64,000 nucleotides of DNA from Takashimella koratensis (Eukaryota; Basidiomycota; Tremellomycetes; Trichosporonales; Tetragoniomycetaceae), in assembly GCA_003116875.1 (NCBI GenBank), contig BCKT01000002.1, positions 1,550,001-1,614,000 on the forward strand, given 5' to 3'. This document shows, piece after piece, positions 1-10,700 of this stretch. Under the pieces are notes generated by a model that saw nothing but the letters and a program-made list of their open reading frames with translations, was not told where the DNA came from and searched no databases. The translations under genes were made by a program, and so were the position numbers. Numbering within the stretch: position 1 is the stretch's first letter; each line of letters starts with the position of its first letter.

Positions 1-280
1 TACGTAACCAAAGGCATACCTTTGGTACCAGTTCCGGCCTTGCCCCGGAATTGCAGGAATGCCCTGCCCACCAGCCAGGATCGCACTCGTCCGAGCCACG
101 GGGAGTGGATTGATAAGATCGGGCAACAATGACCCTCGGGCACACGCGCTCACTCTGTACACCAAGCTGACACAGCGTTCATTGACCACACCACTCCATA
201 CCTCCATCCCTGCTCCATCCCCATCAACCCCCCTCGAGCCCTCGATTCCTTTCTCACAGTGACTCGCACTTGCCCCCACC
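1..280 (+). promoter_or_regulatory. Upstream region and leader of the GGT gene
   Basis: Non-coding segment before the first gene. The last 100 bases are C/T-rich with repeated CCATCC/CTCC words, the style of 5' leaders seen before most genes here. No clear TATA box was found. The left part may hold the end or promoter of a gene outside the window. Confidence 0.4.
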
Positions 281-2827
281 ATGGTCTCGAGCAACGACGA
301 GCGGGAGCCTTTGCTCCCCGTGGCCACAACGAGCAGCTCGTCAAACGGCAACGGCGCCTCGGAATCTGTTCCTTCCTCCAAAGCCTCGTCAACTTTCAAG
401 AGCGTCTATGAGCAGAGTAAAAGGGTAGTCACCAGTGGCGGTGTGCGAACGTTCACAAGTTACTTTCTGCTACTCGCCCTCGGGTTCGCTGTTGGTGTCG
501 GCGTCACGCGAGGGTGGGAAAGGTGGCAAGAGACGAAAGATGGCCCGCTTATGGTCCCGCCTGTATGGACACTGCCTCCTGTACGTCCTACATTTTGAGC
601 GCACATTCGTGTACAGCTTCGTTCATTAACCCATGCAGCCGACGGGTCTTCCACGCAACGATGCGTTCATGTCAAAAGGACAGAATGGTGCCGTCGCGAG
701 CGAAGACGTGATGTGTTCCAACATGGGATTATCTATCCTGAAAGACCTCAATGGAACCGCCGTCGATGCGGCTATCACGACGACATTGTGTATTGGGCTC
801 TTGAACGCATTCAGCGCCGGGATCGGTGGAGGTGGCTTTGCGGTTGTCCGCGTGCCCACACCGGGAGATGCCAAGGTGACGGCGATCGACTTTCGCGAGA
901 TGAGCCCCAAGGCCAGCGAGAAGGATATGTACGGCAGTAAGCGCGCAGGAAGAATGGCTGCACAGGTCGGCGGTCTGGCGATCGCCGTTCCAGGCGAGCT
1001 CCGCGGTCTGGAGGAGGGTGAGTAGCGGGGTCTACTTCGAATTTCAGGCCTTCAGCTGACCAACGGGTAGCATACAAGCTGTACGGGACGATTCCCTGGC
1101 GAGACCTCGTCATGCCCGTCGCTGAACTCGCCAAGGGTTGGCGTGTATCACGTGAATTGGCACGAAGAATCCGTCTTTTCGGTTCATTCATGCTCGACAA
1201 CCCTACATGGGCGGCGGTATATGCGCCCCGTGGGACATTGCTTGTGGAGGGCGAGTGGATCCAGCGCCGCTCGTTTGGGAAGACCTTGGAGAAGATTGCC
1301 AATGCGGGGCCCGGAGTGTTCTATGAGGGTGAGATGGCGGCGACGATTGTGGATTCGATTCAGAAAGCTGGTGGGATTGTCTCTCTCGAGGACGTAAGTA
1401 GTGCGATGAGCGGAGAAGGATAGGATGAGGCTGACGATATGATAGTTGAAAGAGTACGAGGCGAGAGTGTACCCGGCCATTCACCAGACGTACCGTAACC
1501 AGACTCTCTACACGACCGATGCGCCTTCCTCGTGAGTTGGTAAGGGCTTAGATCTGATCATGTTGGGGAAGAAGAAGAAGACGTGCTGAGCCAGATACAG
1601 TGGCGGTATTCTTCTCGGCCTCCTGAACATCCTCGAAACCTATCCATCTCCGGGCGTCAATCACAACCAGAGCGAGGTCGACACCGTGCACCGCTTGATC
1701 GAGGCAATGAAGTTCGCCTTTGGCGCGCGGAGCGAGATCACCGATCCCAAATTTGCGCCCAACGTTACCCGCTTTGCCGATTTCTACAGCAAGGAGTGGG
1801 CCCGTGAGGCGCGCTCTCGTCTGGACGAGGTGAGTCAGGATTTCTTTTCCTTTGAGACTCTTGAGATGCCTGCTTGGGAAGCGAAGTATAGGTCGCTAAT
1901 ACTTTTGAGATATAGACAAAGACCCACGACCTCGATTACTACGGGCTCAAGCACGACATGCCTGCAGATCACGGGACGACTCACCTGAGCATTGTAGACA
2001 AATGGGGTGGCGCGGCGTCCATCACATCTACTGTGGGTATCTTTTTCTCCCAAGTTTCTCCTGCTGACTATGTAACAAACTCATCTTACCCACCAATTCG
2101 ACCCGGTCCATTGGCCCTCACATCGCACAGGTCAACCTGATCTGGGGTTCGCACGTCATGTGCCCGCACACCGGTGTTATTTTCAACGACGAACAGGGTG
2201 AGTTGTCTCGTCTGTCCGAATAGACTGTCTGCTGGATGTTGAGAATACCTGTACTGACTCAAACCCCTCCTAGATGACTTTTCCGTGCCCGGAGCTGCCG
2301 ATGCGTTTGGTCTATTGCCCAGTCCTTACAACTACCCTGCTCCAGGCAAACGGTAAGCCATTTCTTCCAATATCCTCTGTCCTCCAAAGTCCCTCTGCTC
2401 AACTCCTCCGGCCAACTCTTCTCTCGTCAAATGCTGACCCGTCCTCAGCGCCATGTCATCCACCTCACCCACCATCATCTCCAACTCGGACGGTACCCTC
2501 CGCGCCGTCCTTGGAGGCTCCGGGGGCTCTCGAATTTTCCCTTCGATCGCACAGGTGATTCTCAACCTCGAGCGCGGTATGGACTTGTCCGAAGCTATCG
2601 AGGCAGAGAGGTGGCACAACCAGCTGAGCCCGGCAGTGACTACTCTCGAAGTAGGTCCGAACGGGGTGAACCGCGGATTGTTGAATGCCCTCAAAGAGAG
2701 AGGCCACGAGGTCGCGGTGTTTGATATTAACCTTGGTGCGGCAGAGGTCCAGGCGGTATTGGTTGATGATGAAGGGATATGGGCGAGTAGCGATAGTAGA
2801 AAGAACGGCGTGGCTGCGGCGTACTGA
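281..2827 (+). CDS. Gamma-glutamyltransferase (glutathione hydrolase), membrane-anchored
   Basis: Splits the gamma-glutamyl bond of glutathione and related compounds or transfers the group to an acceptor; fungal forms act at the vacuole or cell surface. Nine exons (281-580, 639-1017, 1071-1393, 1446-1531, 1601-1829, 1916-2032, 2131-2197, 2274-2352, 2449-2827) give 652 residues. Residues about 58-77 form one transmembrane segment after a Ser-rich cytosolic tail, so a type II membrane protein. The large-subunit core reads GGGGFAVVR and DFREMSPKA. The autoprocessing and nucleophile site is DHGTTHLSIVD, with the predicted catalytic Thr near 460, followed by the substrate loop GGSGGSRIFPS. Length fits the family (about 570-660). 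The start has an ACC-ATG context and is the only ATG giving the membrane anchor. It is the orthologue type of yeast ECM38. Family call is firm; localisation is inferred. Confidence 0.96.
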
Positions 2828-3039
2828 GCTCTATAGGTGCCAGAGTTTGAATATTTAGACTTGATTGAATGATAGGCTGATCTTGCTACTGTGTCGACTA
2901 TATCTACTATGCATGAGTGGGTGTATTAGATGCGTACAAAGTGATACAATGAATGGAGCAGGCAAGTCGCCGGAAACCCCTAAAGAAAACAAAACTCTCC
3001 CTCTCTTCCTCTTCCCCTCTATCTACCACCTCCAATTCC

Positions 3040-6000
3040 TTACGAGAAGAAGTATGCTGACTCCCTGATACGCTCAACGTCAAAGACACCTCGAGGAGGA
3101 GCGGGAGGCAACACATCCTTAAACTTGACAAACTTTTGCCCGTTGATCTTCTCTACAGGCGCGTCGGCGGCCAAGTCTGAAACGTCGTTGACGCTCAACC
3201 CCACGGCGTCGTCTGCACCCTCTTGCTCGGCCACTGTGGCCTCTACCTCGAGCTCATCCTCGCCGCTCTCGGTCGCCTCGGACGCCTTACGACGCGACGC
3301 CAGGCCCTTGGCTCGGCTGATCGTTGCCTTGGCCTTGTCCACAGGAATTCGATGTTCGCCGTACCGCTCCAAAAACTGAAGCTTGCGTTAGCTCTAAACA
3401 AACAACATAGATAAAGCCTGGAATCTTAGTCCACAACTCACATCTTCACGAAGCTGGCCGATGATATCCTGAGTGTGGAGGTTAATAAAGCGATCTCGAA
3501 TGACATCGGACATGGGCTCGACGGTCGCCGCGTGGGTCCAGTACGAGTCGTGGACGGACGCGAAGGTGATACCGCGGTTCCGGCAGCTGACAGCAGTGAG
3601 GAGCATGTGTGTCGCGTCAAGCGAGTGAACAAAGTTGGGCGGGAACGCCGTGGACTGTTTCTGTGGGCTGACTTCGGCGTTGGTGTTCGGGTCGTGGATG
3701 TAAACCGTTTGCAAAGCAGTCATGACTTGTTTCTTGACCATTTTGCGGTACGGTTGGACAACCGGCAAGTTGAGCGGAGTTGTCCATACGACCGAAGTCA
3801 TGAGTTCCTTGCCGATTCGAGACTTGGCCACGGGAGTCTTGGTCGCGCGCGTCTTCTTCTCGGAAGGTTGCTTGACCGCCTCCATGACACGCTCGGGAGG
3901 GATTGAGCGAGCGATTAGTCGGGCAGAGACAGTGAGCCAATTTTGGATCGCCTTGGCGCCGGAGAATAGGTCACCGATGCAACCCATCGTCTTCTTGGCA
4001 ATATACGTGGAGAGATGGTAAATGTGTTCGGGCGCAATGCCACCCCGAGCGACGAGCTGCTTGGCGATCTGCTCGCGGGCTCCAACGAATGTCACACCTT
4101 AGGGCTGTTAATGGATATGATATGGACACATCGGACAGACAGTAACTTACCATAGACAGTAGTCATAACAGTCTGCTTGACGACCTTGCGTCCAAGAGGA
4201 CCGTCGATCAACATCGCGAGCGCGTGTCCTGTCTCTCTATCTGCCTGGATCGACTTGTTGACGAGATCCGCAACACCCGAGTAGATATCTGCCGGTCGGT
4301 CTCCGTTCTCGAGGTTGACAGCTTTCGCACCTCGGACATCGCCACCAAGTGCAGCGTAGTGCTGCATGCCGTTACACGTGCCGTCCTGGTGAACGGGGAG
4401 AGATGATTCGTACAGCTCGGGGTTGGGCGAGCGGAGTGCAGCGGCGAGATCGATACAGGTGGCAAGACATTGCCATGGTTCTTCGGCTTTCAACCACCAC
4501 TTGTTTCCCTGAGAATCGTCAGCGACACTCTTCAGTGGTAGAATAATAATTGGCCAACTCACATCAAGCGGATGATCGGCGCTGTCAAAGATATCACTCT
4601 CATGGTCGACCGCAAACCTCCTCCTCTCCTCGAAACTAGCTTTGTCGAAACCGTAGACGTTGGCCAAATGAATCTGGAGCCACTTGAGACCCAACGCTCC
4701 GAGCGGCTTCTTCTCGCCAAAAGTCAAGAGACCACGACACAGGTCGTCGCCTACGGGACTGAGGTGCGGTGGGATCGGGTACGCTCGGCCTCGAAAATCC
4801 ATGTTGTGGGGGATGTAAAACGTATCGTTGAGGTACGACCTGGCAATCTCGATATTGTAGTTGAACTTGCAACGCTCGCTGTGGTTCTTGCGGGTCTGGG
4901 CAGTCGCTGCTTTGAGGTGTTCGATATAGATTGCACGCCTGCGAGGGTCGAGATCCTTAGAATCGGGTTTGACGGGGAAGACAACGCCAAGTTTGTCGTC
5001 CGCTGCTGGGATATCGGCGATGGCATCACCCAAGTTCCACGCTTTCAAGATGACATCGAATACGCCCTTGTTGATATTCCACGGAGTCGACGAGAGGGTG
5101 TCGAGACCGTGGAATACAGCTTGAAGGCGTTCCGGCTCTTCGCACGCTCGCGTCATCCACAGTTTTTGCTCTTGCGAATTTTTGTATCGCATAATGGAGA
5201 CTGCGGGTGTCAGCTGGCACGTACGACTGCCGTGGTCAACTGAACTCACCATTTTGGGTAAGGTAAGCACCCTTGTTGTGCCCTGTCCACTGAAGAGGAG
5301 GGACGAGCATGGGGAGGTGCTTCGGAGGGATGATAGGGGAGATAGAATCTTGCGCGAGTCGAGCAGCGACCGATGGGTTGAGCTTGATGACGCCTTGTTT
5401 CTGACCTCGGACGTATTCGTAAACGTGGTTGAACGCGGGCTGCTGCTCGGATCTGTTAAAATGGACTAGTCAGCGCACTATCACATACACCGGGACCACC
5501 ATCCCAACTCACACTCTCTCGCCGTCGGCTCGGGTGCCGTGCCGTGTGACTTTTGCTGTGGAGATGAGGGCGGAGACGAGATAACTTCCGACCGAGATAT
5601 TGACCATCTGCGTCCAAGGCGGTGTCCACACTGCGCGGAGGTCCTCATTGATCTGCGCTTCTTTGGCGTGGTCCTGATCGCTCGCGGGTTCACGCAACTG
5701 CTGCCCGATCTTCGACCAAACGCTGTTGATCAGTGGTCGTGCGGGCTTTTGCGTCTGTGGGTCAATCGTCTGCAACCACTCGGACGAGTCGGGTCCTGCA
5801 ATGTTCCGAATCGTATCGGCGCGATACTCTTGCTCGACCGCACGCCCGACAGCGCTTAACCCACGAAGCGTCTTCATGCCATCGACGATCCCGCCTGACC
5901 CGACCATACGCATGATCTCGAGGATGGTGATGAGCGCGAGCTTGTCGGCCGGGAGGAGAGAAAGGTAAAGCTCGAGTTGGCTCTCCTTCATCGAGCTGGA

Positions 6001-7458
6001 CGCTGACCACTTGGGCGCGGCGTTATCCAGCAAGTGAAATGGGACGTCTTTCTGTCTGTCTTTCATCTCGGCAATATCGTTGCGGAGCTTGGTAGTGAGC
6101 AGACCGAGCCACTCGTGCATCCACGCTTGGAGCTGACGGCGCTGCAACGCTTGAGCATCGACGAGACTGCCGTCCCCGATCTCGCCGAGAAGCTTGGCAG
6201 AGTGCTCGAGCTCGCGCCGCGCCGCAGTGTACGAGGCGGTTTCGAGGTCTCGTTGACGGTTGTAAGGGACGTGGGAGCTCGAGGAGATCGGGGTGAGAGC
6301 CTCACGGAGGTTGGTGATCGCGAAACGAGGGGCCGGGGTGGCGTCGACCGAATGAGCCCCTGCGGCAGAGAGATTGCGCGCTTTGGGCGTCTAGGTAGGA
6401 GTCAGCAAGACTTCACCACAGAAAAAGACATGTAACCCCATCCTCTCCCGCCTTGCTGCTGCAGTACAACTCACCTCCATGACTGGGATGACCTCGTCAA
6501 CCGCAATCCTCGAGATCTCCTCTCGGTGCTTGATATCTAATCCCTGCAACTCTTTCACTTGCTCTCCAACGTCCGGAAGCGCATTCTGCGCCGTCAGGGA
6601 CGATAGGGCATCAAACGCCACGGGTCGATCTGAAGCCCGCACACCATTCATCAGGTCGCTGGGCTTGATCATTCCGTCTCGAAGGTAGGGCACGAACCAG
6701 TCAAGCGGGGACTGGGAAGTGACAAGACCTGAGAAGAGCCCCTGGTAAATTTTCAGCCCATTGTGGTTGAGGACGGGGCTGGATCCGCTCTCGACTCCAT
6801 GTGCTTCTTCCCACTGGTCTACGAGTGCGAAGGCGCGGTTTCGCCAGATGTCCGCTTGAGACCCCGTTGAGAGGGCGGTATCTGCGGCCGAGTCGCGAGC
6901 AATAGCGGCGAGGGAGCGAACGACGTTGGCCCATACCTCTGCTTCAGGTAGGCTTCCGCCCGAGATAGAGTTGGCCTCCTCAAGGAGAGATTTGAAAATC
7001 TGGTATCCTCTCGGAACAGATTCGGGTCTCCGTAAGCAGATGGAGATCATGGAGATCCGGTCGATGACGCCGGTGGTCTTGTACAGCTCGGCGTGGAGGG
7101 ATCGGGAGGGCGGTGCGATGTCGGTTGGGAGTGGCGAGGGGATGCGGAAAGGCGAGCGAGAGGGGGAAGAGGTAGAGGCTGGGGAGGGGAAAGGTGGTTG
7201 GTGCAATGAAGAAGGGCTATGAGTGTACGAGTATGGGGTAGGTGGGTGGTGGTAGTAGTTGTACTCGGGTTCAGACTCGAGAGCCGCCGCGGCACCCTGG
7301 GCTGGGGCAGAGGGAGTCGCAAATGGCCGCCGAGAGCAGGCGGCACAGGCCGGGCAGCGAGGAGAGGGGGCGGGGAGGCGAGAGCGGGATGAGGAAGGGA
7401 GGGAGAGGGTGGAGCGTGCGCGCTGCGGCAGGCTGAGAGAGACTGTCGAGCGCAGCAT
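3040..7458 (-). CDS. RPO41: Mitochondrial DNA-directed RNA polymerase (T7-like)
   Basis: Single-subunit polymerase that transcribes mitochondrial DNA and primes its replication. Seven exons (7458-6475, 6390-5513, 5452-5250, 5200-4563, 4508-4151, 4097-3442, 3375-3040) give 1350 residues, the usual fungal size. The start MLRSTVSLSLPQRARSTLSL is a typical Arg/Ser-rich mitochondrial presequence; in-frame sequence upstream is CA-repeat and poly-A leader and was excluded. The N-terminal third is the PPR-like extension region. T7-family motifs are intact: MLVPPLQWTGHNKGAYL, HQDGTCNGMQHYAALGGD (catalytic Asp near 943), KQTVMTTVYG, AFPPNFVHSLDATHM, HDSYWTHA (second catalytic Asp near 1204) and the terminal YFFS shared with animal POLRMT. 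Intron 4509-4562 is 54 nt without an in-frame stop, so retention would insert 18 residues. Same strand as the next gene, 255 bp apart. Confidence 0.97.
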
Positions 7459-7520
7459 GGCGGATGGATGGGTGAGAGTCAGTGGTGAGTGAGAGAGAGG
7501 ATGATGGCAAATTTCAACGG

Positions 7521-7622
7521 CACACACACACACACCCACACACACACACACACACACACTCATCTCACTCAGACGACCGCGGCCGATCAGCAAAAAAAAA
7601 GCAACAAAAAAAAAAAAAAAAA
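7521..7622. repeat. (CA)n microsatellite plus poly-A tracts upstream of RPO41
   Basis: A CA dinucleotide run (7521-7559, one interruption) is followed by an A9 run (7592-7600) and an A17 run (7606-7622). It lies 60-165 bp upstream of the RPO41 start. Poly(dA:dT) tracts commonly exclude nucleosomes in fungal promoters, so a promoter role is plausible; this is inference. Confidence 0.85.
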
Positions 7623-7713
7623 GATTCCGCATATCACGTGACGTGCATCGTCTCTGGCAACCGAGTGGCAAATGGCAATCATACAAACAAACAATACCCA
7701 TCCTGACCCTTCC

Positions 7714-10700
7714 TCACATGATGAGCTTGAGCAGCTCATCTTCATTATTCCCACCGTGGCTCAGATCGCCTCCCTTGTGGGCGGCACTGACCACGTTCGG
7801 CATACTCGCTACGGCCCGTTCGCCCGCGTCCTCGTCCTTGAGGTAGATGGAGGTTCCGTTGCGTACCCCTTGAGAGAGGACACGAGATTCGACCGTGTCC
7901 ATCGTGGCGTAACAGTAAACTGTCGTTTCTTTCTTTTGACCGAGTCGGTCCACTCGGCCGATCGCTAGAACAGCCCGTGTCAGCAGAGCAGCAGAGATCG
8001 TGATATCGGCAACCCTGGTCACCGAACTCACCCTGCAGCTCGAAACTATGCTGGAGGACAGGCTCGAGCAGGTGCACAACACGACACGATGTCAACGTCA
8101 ACCCAGAGCTTATGTGCGTCAGCAAAATGCGTCAAGCTCTGCGATACGTGATGCGCGAGCTCACCTTTCTCTCTCTGCGTGAAGGAGGAAGACGGTGATT
8201 GAAGAGTCATTTTTGAAATCTTGAACAACATCGTGGCCTCGTTGAGATTTGTCGAATGATACATATTTGATCCGGTTGGCGGTCAAGGCGCGTTCCACGA
8301 CTGAAGAGGGATGTCTCAGCTGAGTTGCAAGCAAAAGCACATAACCAGCAGATACCCACTGTGCAGACTGTCCGCCCAGTTTGAGAATACAACATGACGC
8401 GCTGGTACAAGTCAGCTCGGTCCAAACAAAAATGCTTCACTCACCTCCGGGATCCGTGATGCGATAATACACCAAATGCTTGATAAGAAAGTTGATCTGT
8501 CTATCAGCGCCCAATCGCCCACCCATGACCCACTTTTGACCCGTAGTCTCCCATCATATCCATGAGCATAACCGACCGACGCCGATCGTCATCCATCATC
8601 TTCAGTCGAGACATATCCGCTGCCCGACTTTCCTCTTCCGTCTCCGCCTCTGTTTGGGTCTCATTGTTGAGTTCTGTCACGGTCGATGAACTTGCGGTTA
8701 GAGGTTGTTTCTCCTTGGCCGTGTCTTCCGTGCCCGCTTCTTCCGTAGACTCTCCATGAGCCAACTTGATCCTCGTCATGGCTTTCTCGCGGACTTTCGT
8801 CAGCGCTCCATCCGATGACGCTGCACACTCACTTTCAGCCTTGCATGTGGGACACCGACGGCCCATGCCTCCACTTGCCCTATACTCTCGAAAACATGAC
8901 TGAAGTCAGTGCTTGGTCCAGCTATCCTCACCTACCTCGCAGAATGGATGACCGCACTCGAGGATGAGAGCAAACTTGTCATCCGAAGTCCCAAAGCAGA
9001 TCATGCAATCTTCACGGATATCTCGATCCTGGTTCTGACTTCCTAGGTACTCGAGGTACCTGTTCTTGATGATCATCTGGGCCAGGCGCTTTTCAAGATC
9101 CGCGATAGTGAAGCTCAACTCGTTGATCTCGCGATTGGCATCTTTGAAGACGGGTTGAGCGACCTAAAAAGAATTCAGCACATTTCTGCAGTCATCCAAC
9201 ACCAACACTTACCGAGTCCGAAATCTCTTGGAGAGCTGCGTAATAGAGGACGCGCTTGTTGAATGTCGCACGGAACATTTCAAGTTCTTTGTTAAGTTTC
9301 TCAATGAATTCGCCTTGCGTATGCAGGTACTTGCGAATATCCTGGTGGACTGCCTTGGCCATGTTGATCTCCTCTACACGTGAGGCACCGTAGATGATGT
9401 CTGGAGTGTCAGTAATGCTGCGAACGGATCACTCACTGTTCAAATCGATCAGATACGCCTTGAGAGGGTGTTGACAGCCCTTCTCTCGGCGTTGATCACG
9501 GAATGCCTGAGACGTCAGCATCGTGGCTCCACACGAAAAAGGCAAAAGCCATGCAGCCGACTCACTCTACGCTCTATCATTAGAGTCGCCGTCAACTCGT
9601 CCATCGCATCTAGGGGCTCTTCAATGACGTCGACTTGAGCCTCTTGCGCCGCTTTCGTTGTACGCTATCATCAGCTCTAACCAAAAACAAGAGACCCACC
9701 TTCTTTGTCTCTCTAGCATCGTGGGTAGCCAAGATACTTCGCTCCTCAACAAGCATTTCTGCAAGTCAGTATCGGGTTGCACCTGATGCTTACCTTTACG
9801 ATCAGCAAGTGCAGCAGAGTAAGCAGTAAGGTACGCCTCGACTACAAGGTCAGCTTGGCTGTTCCAATGGACGCACCATCTCCTTGTGCCTTGAGGGCTT
9901 CGGCATAGAACTCGGCTTCAGGGTTCTCGACTTCTTGTCCCTCGCCCACAGCAGGCAGGTCATTCTCATCCGACTCGACTGGCAACTTGAGCAGATTGAT
10001 GATCTTGGTCCTCCACCCGACAACAAGTACAGCACTGTCCGTCAGCAAGCACACCTTGCCTATGACTCACTTGTCATTGAGGATCTTGAGCAAGTTATCG
10101 ACCTGCGAGACGATATTTACTGTCGAAATACCGTACACGTGCTTTGTGTTGGTCTCGTGGAGGTCTTCGATACCGCTGATAGCTGGACGACGCTCCACGA
10201 CACGTGTCATCTGTTCCACGGACAGCTGAGTCCCACGAAGAGGTCTTGCCAGAATATCTCTTCGAATCACTTCTGCTCGCTGGTACGCGAGGACTTTCAC
10301 GTCAGCCAAAGCCATCACTGCGCTTGCATACCTTCTAGGTCCTCTTCTTTCTTCACATGTCGAATATCTCCTTCGAAGAACCAAGTTTGGTGGAGGATAA
10401 TCTGCACCTCTCGAACCCTTCTCACGCGTCAGCTAATCCCAAAGCATGTCGTCCGAAATCATTCACGAGTGGCGTAATCGCTGAGCTGCAAGGTGCTTTT
10501 CACGCTCCGCTTGACTCTTGACAACCTCTTCTCCATCTACAGGGTCTTCATCTGAATCAATAGTGCCTTCTCGATCCCCAACGAGCGATGTGAGCTGCGC
10601 GCGAGCCGTCTCGAGTTGTTTCCCTGCAGCGTTGCGGATAGTTTCGTACAGCTGGTCGTCAATTGACATTTCCAAAGTGAACTCACCAAAAGCGCATTGA

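Noticed and set aside
4572..5243. 223-codon plus-strand open frame
   Set aside because: It lies wholly antisense to conserved RPO41 exons; composition mirrors the real gene and it has no motif.
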